From Melampsora larici-populina 98AG31 (taxonomy: Eukaryota > Basidiomycota > Pucciniomycetes > Pucciniales > Melampsoraceae): 64,000 nucleotides of DNA. The notes under the pieces are model-generated. The model was given only the letters and a program-made list of their open reading frames with translations. It was not told where the DNA came from and did not search any database. Location of the stretch: the NCBI RefSeq assembly GCF_000204055.1, contig NW_006768778.1, forward strand, positions 449,536 to 513,535, in the 5' to 3' direction. This document shows positions 42,150 through 53,606 of this stretch, in pieces (position 1 is the first letter of the stretch; each line of letters starts with the position of its first letter). A program made the translations under genes and the position numbers.

Positions 42150-44230
42150 TCAAGCCTCTACACTGGATGATTCTTCTCGCGCCTTCTTCAGGGCTTGACT
42201 CCGGGCGAAAATACTAGCTTTCAAAAACCTGCGGTTGGCATATTTCTTGTAAACAAATCGCTCTTCAAATCCATCCGTTGACAAGAACTCTAGCAAGAAT
42301 GACATTGGCGTAATCAACTGAGCCTCGGTGTAGCCGGAGTAGAAGATGAAAGCATCACTCTGGTAACCATCATGTCAAAGATAGCCAAGTTAGTCCAATG
42401 ATTGATCCACCATGAGGGTGTTCGAAATCTATCTTACCCAGTTACCTCCAAGCATCTTGCGGGCGGTGTACATTCCAATGGCTGCGATCATACTGGATTT
42501 TGCCCGAAGAAAGCGATGATCGAGCAATGTCAATTCCATCAAGAATTTGGATAATGTCCGGGTTTGGATATCGTAATCATCAGCTTTACTGATCCGACGT
42601 AACCATGAATAAGGCGAACAGTAAGGCGAAATCTTGAAATCGAGCGTCTATAGATATAAGGTGATCAGGTAAATGCAAAATATTGCACGTGATATAAAAG
42701 CATCAGTCTTACAGTCAAAAGAATCTTTTCTCCTTTGAGAATCTCTTCTCGAGTATAACCATTCTCAGTCATGTATACAAACTCTTCCACACTCGGTGCC
42801 ATGATCTCCTCGTACTTGGCAGCCACAAACATGGCGGTAACACCGACCAACTGGAATTTAACCAAGCTGACAACTCGTTTTGATAAGAATCGATCAATGA
42901 TATTGACAGCAATCCAAAGGGTCTCGGGCATCATGTGATAACGCATGTGAACTTGAAGTAGCCAATCAATCAAAGTTGTCCGCATGTCCCATTCAATCTC
43001 AGTCTGCGAATCCATGTATCGTGGGTTGGGGAGGGTAGACTCCTGTGAAGACGATAGAAACGCAAACACATCAGAAGAAGCTTGAGAATAAAAATCAAGA
43101 TGAGAATGCGAACCTCAAGCTCTTCCATATACTTAAAAATATCTTCACTATATTCAGCCACCATCGTCGTATCCCAGTAGTCCAGCTCTTCTTGGAAATC
43201 ACGTTTGATCGCCTCAATCACTGCTCTACACTCGACTTCTTCATCAGAACCAAGCAACAACCAATTGGTAAGATCTTGAGATCCTCGTAAATTATCGTCA
43301 ACATTGTTGCGACATAAGCTCAGCTCATTCTCATCCGAGTCCATCGCCTGGTGAACTGAATCCTCAAACGCTTCATCTTCTTCCAAATCCTTCTCAGACG
43401 TATTAGCCAAGTTTTCTGCCTCAGCCGCCGCAAAGACCGAATCTGGTAAGGTCACCTTTGCATCATCTTCCACCTTGATACCAACCGGATCGATCATCAT
43501 TTCTTCTTCCTCTTCCACTTTGATGTGGGAGCCAGGCATGTCATCATCATTAATCAGTGTCTCAAATTCGTCCATCATGACTTCCTTGTCTTCTTCCTTC
43601 ACAAATCCAGACGCCCAAGGTGCTTGACCGGCACCACCGACACTAAGACTCTTCGTGATCGATTTCCGCTTCTGTGCTGGCTCGAGGACACTCTGTCCAA
43701 TTGCCGATCTCGAGCGAAGCCCAGCCACTAGACGTTTTCCAGCCTGTCCACCAACGGTGGCAGCATGGGTAGATGCGACAGTGAGACCTTTGCCAAGTGC
43801 GGAAGATAGACCGGTAGAAGCCGCGGGCTGTTCGAGCGAGGCTGAGCTTGCCACTTTGCGCACTCGTGCAATCTTCGCAGGAGGCTTGACATCCTAAAAG
43901 ACGCGAGTAACAAGTCAGTCAGTGAGGCGGTAAAGACAAACAGAATGTAAAAGAAAGATAGGAAAACAAATGAGGACTGACCTTTGACTGGGTGGTAGCC
44001 ACAGCATTACTGACATCGCCTAGAACTTTTCTGGTGGCAGGGATGACGCCAGGTGGGGCTGAAGATTTAGAAGGTACGCGGCCCTTATGAGCTGCTCCAG
44101 CTAGACCGAGTCCACCGGCTGCATTCTTGCTACGTTGAGGTCCGACCAGAGATGTCGGAGCGTTTTCGTCTGCCAAAGAGACTGATCGAGATTGACCGTG
44201 ACGAGAGACGACAACGCGACGAGGAGGCAT
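42150..44230 (-). CDS. B-type mitotic cyclin
   Basis: Activates the mitotic cyclin-dependent kinase (Cdk1) and is destroyed by the anaphase-promoting complex. Exons 43982-44230, 43114-43893, 42713-43042, 42438-42647 and 42150-42359 sum to 1779 nt (592 aa); every intron is phase 0. A perfect destruction box RKVLGDVSN is at residues 67-75, in a basic N-terminus. An acidic region follows (EEEEMMIDPVGIKVEDD). The cyclin box starts with the YSEDIFKYMEELE helix and MDSQTEIEWDMRTTLIDWLL (the MRAIL-type motif). It continues through LWIAVNIIDRFLSKRVV and FVAAKYEEIMAPSVEEFVYM, then GEKILLTTLDFKISPYCSPY. The C-terminal cyclin fold spans the last two exons. It is longer than yeast B cyclins (about 490 aa) because of the N-terminal region. 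Confidence 0.95.
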
Positions 44231-45840
44231 GTCGAAAGGTGATTAGATGAACAACTAGGTGATCGAAAGAACGAGAAAAAGCAGTCAATCAGCGTGATCA
44301 AAGAGATCAAAAGGTAAAGGATAGAAAAGAGCATGTCCTGAGAACCAACAGAGGAAAAGAGAGTGATAGGTAAACAAAGAATGTTATATTCTTTGAGAGT
44401 CTCTAAGATGAGATGAGAAAGGTAAGACGAGGTGAAGAAGTTAGTTAAAGAAGATATCTCAAAGCTTGAGAGATGAAGAGTATATGATGAGAAAACGAAT
44501 GAGGAGTTAAACCCAGAAGACCACAATCGAGTCAGGAAGGTCAAGATGAGAAAAGGTCGGAGGTAAGGAGAAAGAGGAAAAGGAGGAGGACGAAAGACAA
44601 GGAAGAGTGAGGTGAGATAGGTAAAGCCTAGGAGATGCGGGTGTAGCGCGAGATGGAGAAATTAAGGAATAGTGAAAAGAATAATTTTAGCTAGGTAGCT
44701 AGGTGTTTAGGTGTTAATCAAAGTAGGTTTAAGAAGTGGAGGGTGGCTCTAATGTGTAGCTATAGGGAATTAATATAGAGTCGCAGGAAGGCAGGTGAAA
44801 GAGAGTATACAGGTTTTCTGATTAAGTAGAAATGACAGCAAGCGAAGTATGGTTTCTTGTATAGCATTGCTCGGTGGACTGTAGAACTCCTCAACTTGTC
44901 TGTTGGCGCGCGTGTCTGGCAGTATGGGTAGTTGAAAAACCAAGTGTAGAAGGATCATCAAGTATATAATCGTGGAATGATGTTGATTGAAGGTGAGAGG
45001 TTGTGAAGATTGAAGAGTTGCAGTATGAATAGGTTGAGTGGGACATCAAAGAAAGACAAACTTACAAGCCAAAAGATCAAGTTGAAATGAGTCTGAAATT
45101 GATTAATCGAGTAGAATTCGGAGGATTAATGATCGAATGATTCAAAGGCGCTGCCTGCTTAGAATTGAGGCGGAAAGCGAAAGAGAAGGAGACGATTTGA
45201 ATTAGAGGTAAGTCGAGAGTGTGTTGATGATGGTAGGTTGGTTTTGATGGATGGATTGATGAGGAGATGAGCAAGAAATGAAAGGAATGAGTTAGACGAG
45301 AATCTACTGCAGACCAGCTGATGAGTGTGTGAGCGAGTAGAGAACGTCAAATTATCGAGATGGGTTGAGGATAGAGAGGGTGATGAAGAGAAAGTGAGTG
45401 GTTTGAAGAAGAGCAAGTCAGTCTCAAGTCACAGACCATCAGATTGAAATATTTAAGCCTGATAAATAATAGAGTAGTACTGAGTGAGATGAATTGACTT
45501 GAAAGGGTTTACAAACTTACCCAACAATGAATGAGTGAAATTGAGTGAGCGATGTCAAATTCTCAGCTTCAAGTTCAAGGATGGTGAGTGTAAGAAAGTA
45601 GATTAAGAACTTTAAGCTTCAGGCTGAGCTTCAAGTTGAGGAAGATTTGATTGGATGAGTGCTTGGCTGATCCCAAGTCAAAGGTGATGTAGTCTGTAAG
45701 TGATGGTGATGTTGATTTTTTTTTTTGTAAATTTTTATGATGAGGATGATGAAAAGTATTATGAGAATTATTAAGATGATAGTATCGAAAAACAAATGAT
45801 ATCCAAACAAATTCGTTTATAAAGTTCAAATCGTCAATTT
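44231..45840 (-). promoter_or_regulatory. Long pyrimidine-rich upstream region of the cyclin gene
   Basis: On the cyclin's coding strand, the 1.6 kb before the ATG is rich in C and T (for example TCTCTTTTCCTCTGTTGG and repeated TCATCTCATCTTC words). It holds only composition-driven frames. It may contain a long leader, with or without an intron, and the promoter of this cell-cycle gene. No specific factor site can be assigned with confidence. Confidence 0.4.
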
Positions 45841-48000
45841 TTTTTCTTCTTCTTTGTCAAATGAATTTAATGGCCTCTGATGATACCTTCTTTACCTTAC
45901 CGCACCATCCCATTTGACTGACTGTGTGTCTTAAATTCTGAGTGAAGCGGTTTGACGAGGAGTTGATGATGATTGATCAATCTCAACTGTCAGTCTTGAA
46001 TCCCCCCCTGGTGTGAGAGATGCATCAGACCGCCACCTGTAAAGATGCACCTAGTGAAAATAGCAGTAGCTTCTAGCTCTTCACCAAGAGCTATTCCAAA
46101 ACGCACTCATATGGGATGCTTCGTTTGGATGCACTCACGTTCTCACCACTCATTCGTAATCGTATCAATCAGGAAGACAGGAGGGGAAAAAATAGCTCAC
46201 CAAGCTCAACCTCACGGCTCGTCAAAACTGTCATGACGTGTTCCTAAGCTCTCCGTCATCCGATCAGGTCAAATTTCAAATCCCGGTCTCAAATGTGTTT
46301 TTTTGAACTTTTTTGATTCTCTTCTGACCGACCGCGCAAAGTCTCAGCATTTGTAAAATTAAATATTTGGGACTCTCAAACCTTCTTCTCTCTCTCTCTC
46401 TCTCTTTTAATATTCGGTGGTCTCTTGCTGAGATGATTATATGATACAACAGAGAAACTTTAAAGAGTTGTACCTTATTCTGTATGGTATCTTCGTCCCA
46501 GCTTGTGCCACAAAAATCAACAAACATCAAATTAACGTTTCAAGGCTTGAAAAAATCCACAAACGCGTCCTAGGCACATCAAGCGGAAGAACTAAACCAT
46601 CACATCTCTGTATCCAAGCAAGCGTATCAAGGGATTCAACACTCAAGAGCACGGCATCCAGCGCTCTCCTTGAAAAAAGACCACACGTTAAGACTCAAAT
46701 GGAAGTCTAAACGCCGATCAACGGGAAAATCAATTGAAGTTTTGATTTAGCCTCACACACCCCCACCTACAATCATTCAACTTTACCACCCTTTCTGTAA
46801 TCACTTGATTAAAAGCTTGGATTCAATAGACACAAAACCACTTGACTTTAACCACTTCTCGTCCGTCGGATTTGTTTTGATTGCGGGTTTATTCCGAGAA
46901 AAGTGTCATGATACAAGTCAAGATTATCTTATCTCCCTCTCCCTCTCTCTCTCTGTCTCTCTTTATCAAAGCATTTGAAAATCGATATCAACGTACAAAT
47001 GAAGAACGGACATGTGCGGAGCAATTGTCCATTTATTCTCCGAGACGGCGATGGAAAAAAAATACATAGTAAGATCGGAGAAGTTTGATTGAAGTTTTCT
47101 CAAGTCTCTTTAATTCCCGTCTTCTTTGCTCAAGTCATTGAATTTTTGTTTTTAATTATGTTGGCAATGAAGCTGATATATACGATAAAATTTCACACCC
47201 ATTTCCTCTTTATTTTTTTATTGATAACCTTTTTTGACACCGATGAAGAAGTCATGATTGTTATGTATTTGATAAAGTTGTGTTCTCTAGTAAAGATACA
47301 ACGTGTGATTTCTTTCTTTTGCTCATAGATCAAATGATGGGAAGGTAAAGGTTGTCCATGTATGCTCTCTTCTCTTCTCTCCTTGTATCCAATCCTGCAA
47401 TTCTCTTTGACTCGTACTTCTTCCAAAATCACATAGAGTCAGCAACAAATGCGTTGTATGTATAAATCAGTATGTGGAAAGTCAAAAATGAGGCGTCTGT
47501 TTATGTGTAACTTTAAGAAGAACTCAATGGTGTATTTTTTTGTTTTTAAGCTTTGGGTTTGGTTGCCATGTGCAAGAACTTTGACCTCAGTTTATGCGAA
47601 CGATCAAGGCTTGAGGAAAAAAAATGGTGGGTGTGTTCTGGTCACAAGGTGGCAGTACCCTCGGTTCCGGTCATAGTCCGTTCTGCGAGAGTCTGCGTAT
47701 ACCACATTTTTAGCACCAGTGAACTCATGTGAAGATTAATGCAAAAATGTACAAAATTATGACTAGTCATACAACATCATATGTTTGAATACAGACTCTA
47801 GGGGTCCAAAAATAGGAGGTACGGTGATGCTGGGAAAAAAAAGTGATCATGAGGCTGGGTTGAATTTAGGTAATTGGGGAAAGCAGAGCATGAGGTCACA
47901 TATGATATGGAATGAAAGGGTTTGGGTTTTGTGAATAGTAAAAGATGCGAAAGCATCAGTGAGACTTGGTGTAAGAATGATTGAAATCTTGTTATTCTTA
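45841..48000. other. Intergenic; short microsatellites
   Basis: No gene is recognised. A (CT)n microsatellite is at about 46385-46407 and a CTCCCT/CTCTCT tract at about 46931-46964. Short frames on both strands have no motifs. The TTA at 47998-48000 is the target site of the Harbinger element. Confidence 0.5.
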
Positions 48001-48156
48001 GGTTACGTTCGGCTGGTGCATTTTAATGTACCTTAAACCGATAATGTACATTAAAATCTTAATTTAATGCACATTAAAAAAATGCTGTTCGGCAGAGTTT
48101 TAATGCAGAATTTTAATTGGCTTAAACTGCCGAAAATGTACCAAAACGTGATTTAA

Positions 48157-48184
48157 AAATAATCGACTCTACAGTCGATTATTT
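48157..48184. repeat. Perfect 12-bp hairpin near the Harbinger left end
   Basis: AAATAATCGACT and AGTCGATTATTT flank a 4-nt loop (CTAC). It lies 150 nt inside the left tip, close to where the nested retrotransposon must begin. It could mark a junction or a recombinase target, or be a Harbinger subterminal feature. Confidence 0.7.
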
Positions 48185-48534
48185 CGTTAAAAAGGTGAAA
48201 TGTCATCTCCTGGCACTTACGAAAATCACGAAAGAGCATAACTCAATAAAGTCTGTGCCAACTTTTCCCCGAAGGGATATAATACCGTCAAACCAAAATA
48301 CAAACAACACCCTCTCCGACCCGCCTATTAAAAGAGCGTAGATCTAAGAGTGGTGAAGTAAGGACGGAGAGAAGATATTATTTAAAGATTGGTCAAAACA
48401 GAGCAAAATGAGTCAGCTTCGAGTTTCCAAAATAAGTAAAACCAAAAAAGAATTGACATCCAGATACACACGGAACTACCTTCTCTTTATAACAATAAAG
48501 AAAAGGAACGCAACTCAAAAGGTATCTTACTTTA

Positions 48535-49536
48535 TTAAGAAAAAGAAACCGAAGCTCCAACATGAAATGAACTTCCGATCACGTGGTTTTTTGATTCCGG
48601 AAGCCGTAACGCAACATGTCCTCGGACATAGATTCGAAAAGCTTCTGAACTCCAACGCCCAGCAGACTGAATATAGTCCATTGAAGCACCCGACTGAGCC
48701 AAAGTTGTTGCCCCACCTGAACGCAGGGAATGGCCTGAAAATTGCTTGTCGAATAGCTTGTGAAATCTTGATAAAAACCACAAACGAGAAGGAGGAACAC
48801 CTCTTGAAGTAATAAATAGTTCACGACAGGATAGAAAACAAAAATCTCTGGAATCAAGGTAGGATAACATAATCTTCACAGGACAGGCCGAAGAATTTTC
48901 AAAACGTTGAATTATTACCGGAACACCATTAAAGCTTGTGTCATCTTTAGAATAAGGTAAATGGTATTGAATAAATTTATGACAGTGAGATAACCTGAAG
49001 GAACTTCGCAAAATAATCTTTCTGGAATCGAAAAGTTTTGAAGAGTCCGGAATCGTGAGTTCGCCGAGACGATGTAAACCACCAAACCCCACACACAAAA
49101 TAGCCAAAAATAAACGATCATCATGAGAAGCACCAGTTTTAGAAACAGCGAAATGTAAAAGATGAAGGGTGAGCGGGCTCTTCCGAACTACCGGTTTAGA
49201 ATATCTCTTGATGCACGACTTCATAAATGCTCTAACCTCCTTGACTCTTGAATCGCAAACAACATTGGGATATTTTAGATTAAATGTAAAAGAAATCCCC
49301 ACTAGATAAACTCGAACGGATCTAGGAGAAATTTTGATGCTCGTGTAAGAAATGTAATCAGACAAAGTTTCAGCATCGGGAATAAAAAGATAACCAAACT
49401 GGGTACAGAAACGAAAGAAACTTCTAAACCCAGATTCATATTTCATAATAGTTGAGATGTCCACCGTAGAACGGCGATTTAATTCAGATAAAGCTTTGAT
49501 TTGATCTACAGTTGTAATATCTGAGTCCTTGTTCAT
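48535..49536 (-). CDS. Tyrosine recombinase of the DIRS-like element (333 aa)
   Basis: Catalyses integration of the DNA form of the retroelement. The catalytic tetrad is recognisable: Arg156 in GFGGLHRLGEL, His269-x-x-Arg272 in FSGHSLRSGGATTLAQSGAS, and Tyr303 in SAGRWSSEAFRIYVRGH. The N-terminal 110 residues look like the core-binding helical domain of phage-integrase family proteins. The frame is intact. Its ATG overlaps the TGA of the upstream reverse-transcriptase frame as ATGA. Translation is therefore either by re-initiation or from a separate transcript. Confidence 0.9.
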   Translation of the reverse strand: MNKDSDITTVDQIKALSELNRRSTVDISTIMKYESGFRSFFRFCTQFGYLFIPDAETLSDYISYTSIKISPRSVRVYLVGISFTFNLKYPNVVCDSRVKEVRAFMKSCIKRYSKPVVRKSPLTLHLLHFAVSKTGASHDDRLFLAILCVGFGGLHRLGELTIPDSSKLFDSRKIILRSSFRLSHCHKFIQYHLPYSKDDTSFNGVPVIIQRFENSSACPVKIMLSYLDSRDFCFLSCRELFITSRGVPPSRLWFLSRFHKLFDKQFSGHSLRSGGATTLAQSGASMDYIQSAGRWSSEAFRIYVRGHVALRLPESKNHVIGSSFHVGASVSFS

Positions 49537-51400
49537 GATTGATGATGCCAGTGGAGATTAGATTCTTTGAAGTGATCAAGGTTGACTTCAGTACCACCAG
49601 ATAATAAAGATTGGTCAATGTTGAGGAGATTTATAGATACCGGATTATATTGATGCTTAGCTTGAATCGTATGATTCCTCGAAAGCAAGTCTGCACATGA
49701 ATTCTGTAATCCAGGGATATGAGCTACCTTGACTTCTGCTTGAGACGCGACCAACCGTTTTATTATGTGTTGAAACAATGGACGGACAAGTTGATTAGGG
49801 CGATGAGAATTGAATAAATGAAAAACCAGTTTATTGTCAGTATGCACATATATTCTCTTTGAACAAGCATCAATGCCCAAATCAATGGCTGTTATAACGG
49901 CTAAAAGCTCGGCCCAGAAGATATTACGAAGAGGGGGAGGAAGGGGTAAATGAAATGCTAGTTTCAACGCCGGTTCCCATACGCCAATCCCAAATTGACA
50001 CGCGTCAGTAAAGTAAGACGAGTCGGCCTGAAATGAAGACCACTTTGCCGATTTCAAAATTAAGACACCGTTGCTACCTTCAAAATATTGAATTAACCAT
50101 CTGATGTCGTCCTGATTTTCCTTGTTGAGATGAATGTTAGAAAACCGTTCGATTTTTCCAGCTGTTTTCTCGTACAAACTCTGCAAAGCAAAACGACCCA
50201 AAGGCATCGAGTTGAAACCCCAATTGATCCATCCTTGCATCGATTGCCAATCTCGAAGAGAATGTTTTGGAACTAAAACAAATTTTTTCATTGCTTCGAT
50301 CATCAACGTTTTCTTATCAGGTTCCAGATAGATACTCATTTTCTCGGAATCGACCACGTGTCCAATGACTTCCAATGCGACGCCGTGAACCTGCTTCTTC
50401 CAAACCCAAGGAACACCTAATATGTCAAATACCATTAATAATTTTGCTTGAGGACCTGGAATACGATGCTCCTTAAAAACTACCCAATCAGTTGCATCTG
50501 CTACCGACCAAATGTCATCCATCATACTATTTAAATACTTGATATGAAAGATCTCCTGCAATATCCACAGAATCAACAAAAAGAAACCACACCAAATGTG
50601 GGGAGAAGCTGAAGAACCAAACGTAAGATTGTGATCAACCCTTGCCTTCCCATTTCTCGTTATTCTAAGGATTTGTCGAATTTGGTACTGAGGATGAGCT
50701 GCAAGAGTCCTGAAAGCTCCCTCCACATCTGATTTGAACACTATCACCTTTCCCTTCTTTCTCTTCAATTCCATCAAATATGGAGCAAACGTCTTTAGCG
50801 AATCATAAGAAACTCGGATTTTATTTTTATCAACCAGGTCATTAGGAGAAGGGTTGCCAAAACTCATGTTTGAACATACCCGCATCTTTTTCAAATCTTT
50901 CTTTGATGTCATTAAAAGTGGAATGACTTTCATGCCAGGTAAGAGCGTGGTGAATTCTTCAGAATAACGGCCTTTGCTGATTTCCTCTTCACATTGTTCT
51001 TCTAATAATTGTTGATTATCAAAACACGTTTGGTGATTCGGAATGTCGGATATTTCTGAGGAAGGAAGAGAAGACGAAGGCCAGAAACCCTCTCTTAAAC
51101 CTTTTATAACTGAACGCACAAAAGGTTGGTTAGGGTGAGTTTTTAAAAGTTCTTCAATTTTGTCGATTTTATAAGGCGTTTGAATTTTAAACAGATGGTC
51201 GTATTGTTTTAATATGAATGCTGCGTCCTCATCAACATCCAATGACGGAGGATCAGGAAACGGAACCGCAGTCAAACTCGATTCGATAGCTGCCGAGAAA
51301 CCTGTCGGGTTGTAGGCGTCCCACTGGTATCCTCGTAAGTAACGTTCAGACGAGTATTCTTCAGGTGTGAGCGTATCCTGGATGCTTTGCACGACATCCC
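49533..51400 (-). CDS. Reverse transcriptase/RNase H exon of the DIRS-like element
   Basis: About 620 codons open from an acceptor near 51401 to TGA at 49533-49535. No ATG begins this block; the first in-frame start-like codon is GTG at 51392, so it must be spliced to upstream gag sequence. Reverse transcriptase motifs: RKKGKVIVFKSDVEGAFRTL with the first catalytic Asp, LTFGSSASPHIW, and KYLNSMMDDIW as the YxDD-type active site (here MMDD). RNase H motifs: FTDACQFGIGVW, FWAELLAVITAIDLGID, IYVHTDNKLVFHLF and HIPGLQNSCADLLSRNH, the last giving the typical ADxLSR end. The domain belongs to the DIRS-type branch. Confidence 0.9.
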
Positions 51401-53028
51401 CTGACGTTCTATAACAACTCCATATATTAGTAAATCATCAAACTCCAATCCACTCACAGATTTTTATAACAGAGAAAATGATAAGAAAACATACACAAAG
51501 CTCAAGCCGCTTGCATGTAGGCCCAACTGCGCATACTCCTGTTTTATTCCAACTAAAACAGAATTGATCCTTGGGATTGGGAATCTTAGAAGCATCCTCA
51601 ATAGGAAACTTCCCATGATGCTTAAACCATGAATGATATTTATCTTGATCAAACGGTTTCAACGCTGAGTTTTGTGCTGGGTTTTGTTGAGTAAAACCTG
51701 ATCGTTGCCTTGAAACATTTTGATTAAACGGACGCGACGAGGAAGCTAATTTATTACGTTAGAAGAAATTATTCAAACTTTCCCAAAGAAATAGCGAAAT
51801 ACTAACTGGAAGCAACAGGATTGAAAGGAGCAACAATACCAAAACTATGCTGATTGTATGCACTCCCGAAAAATTGAGTTTTGAGCACCTCACAATCTTT
51901 ATGATCCCAATCGGAAAAACAAATATATTTCCGATTTGCCACCTGAGATCTAAACGCGGCATTGTAACCCGCAATATTCCTCCAATTTGCCATAACACCT
52001 GCTGACCAAAATTGCGATTTAATGTATTTACCATATTCAGAAATGAAAGATTCACAATCGGGAAAAGCTGCCTTGATTGCTTTCTTAAGGATACCGAAGT
52101 AATACAACCATTCCGCGAGATCAATGATTTCTTGAGTAATGTTCTTTGAAATCTCGAGTCCTTTTTCTTTACCTGACGCAGCATAAGAAGTATCGCCTTT
52201 CTTTGGATTAAGAAGCTCTCCTTTAATCCTCCTAACATCGATAAATTTTCCCAATAACAACTCTTTCGAAAGAACGTCGGGAAAGTCGGGAGGTTTTGCT
52301 GAGTTATTAAAATATTTAACTGCTTGAGAAATACTAGAATCGTATCCTTTGACATCTGCCGCAAATAACAACGCTCCCGGAGTGAAATTCCCAGTAGGAG
52401 TGTCGACCTCTTTTTTCTTAGAAATAAATGCGTATTTCTTAGCATTCTTCTCAGATTTTGTTGATGAATCTGAAGAAGAATCGGAAGATGTATCTTTATG
52501 TTTATGATGCTTCTTCCTCTTCCCTTTATCATTAGATTCGTGCAAAGATAATAGAGAACTGAGTTGATTTTGAGTTTCAACATTTTGTTTGGTAAGCAAA
52601 GCAATCTTCTCATCACTCGTAAGGACTCTTGGGATATTGATATCAGACTGGGTTGATGCACGAGTTTGCTGTCCCTGCGCTGGAGTAACAGGTCTAGACA
52701 AGTCCGGAGGATAGATCGGATTTTCACTAGGATTAAAGATGAAAACTTTGTCCTTGTTTGATCGAGGAACAGATGTCGGAATGGGAAGAAGGTTTTTAAA
52801 TAACGGTCTCCCGGATTCTTTATCAAGTCTGACAAGCTTGATCGCAAAACTGGACCAGTGTCAATACCAGTTCTTATAATGGAACGGTATGACTTGTGCG
52901 AACTGGCTTCTGATTTCCGCCATGGATATGACTGTTGAACCACCGGCTTCCTGATATGATTTCTCAATATCGGCCAACCTAGACGCAATTCTCGCAGCTT
53001 CGTCATAGTTGCTGGCATCACCGGACAT
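51401..53028 (-). CDS. Gag-like region of the DIRS-like element, with introns and one in-frame TGA
   Basis: An ATG at 53028 opens MSGDASNYDEAARIASRL and runs to KNWY. There a TGA (52861-52863) stops it, but the same frame continues with HWSSFAIKLVRLDKESGRPL through PPDLSRPVTPAQG to 51807. An intron 51746-51806 (GTTAGT to TTAG) joins VAS to a second exon (RPFNQNVSRQRSGFTQQ to FCFSWNKTG). That exon has a CCCH-like finger (C-x8-C-x5-C). A second intron (about 51401-51496, GTGTAT to CAG) would fuse it in phase to the reverse-transcriptase exon. A Lys/Ser-rich segment (KRKKHHKHKDTSSDSSSDSS) precedes the conserved gag core. The single stop suggests this copy is recently damaged. Confidence 0.75.
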
Positions 53029-53042
53029 ACCCTTTTTACCTT

Positions 53043-53249
53043 TAACACTTTAAAAAATAATAGACTTTTAAAGATAAAGAACTTATATAGAGAAATTGAT
53101 TTTCGATAAGTGGAAGTGAAAATGTGGTAAAGTAAAAATGGAAACTCTATTTTTAAAAAATAATAGACTTTTAAAGATAAAGAACTTATATAGAGAAATT
53201 GATTTTCGATAAGTGGAAGTGAAAATGTGGTAAAGTAAAAATGGAAACT
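53043..53249. repeat. Tandem duplication, 103-bp period
   Basis: The block from about 53050 (TTAAAAAATAATAGACTTTT, then AAAGATAAAGAAC and GATTTTCGATAAGTGGAAGT) to 53146 is repeated at 53153-53249 essentially without change. It lies just upstream of the gag ATG of the DIRS-like element. It may be part of its terminal repeat or leader, or a promoter duplication. Confidence 0.9.
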
Positions 53250-53606
53250 GGTCAACAGGTAATGACGTCAATCACCTGGAAGGTAATATAACAAATCAAC
53301 AACCCGGTCCGTCATTACACATTTTTGTTACACATACCTGTTATCCGATGACATTCCCATCAGTAAATAACAAGTGACCTACAACTAACATTATCCCCTT
53401 TTGATCCAGCTGAAAACTGGCCCCGCCCTTTGTACTTCGCATCGTTCATCGGTCCTCCCTTAGGTAAAATTGTACTTGTCCTTTTTTTTCCAAATCTCAA
53501 CCTTCATACAACTTCACCCTTTCACCACTTTCCACCACTCACCTTTCGAATTCGAATTCCAAACTATTCAATCAATCACTCGAGATCAATTGATCACTCG
53601 AGATCA

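Larger units (their letters stand above)
48300..53300 (-). mobile_element. Tyrosine-recombinase (DIRS/Ngaro-like) retrotransposon, nested; limits approximate
   Basis: On the minus strand the order is gag-like frame (from 53028), reverse transcriptase/RNase H (to 49533), then tyrosine recombinase (49536-48535). This is the gene order of DIRS-like elements, which integrate with a recombinase instead of a DDE integrase. I see no methyltransferase domain, so an Ngaro-like type is possible. I could not find the split direct or inverted terminal repeats, so both ends are estimates. A 103-bp tandem duplication (53043-53249) lies upstream of gag. Confidence 0.82.

Noticed and set aside
51759..53255. 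498-codon minus frame (Leu/Ser/Arg-rich)
   Set aside because: It overlaps the gag-like frame of the DIRS element in another phase, starts in the 103-bp tandem repeat, and has no motif; treated as a shadow.
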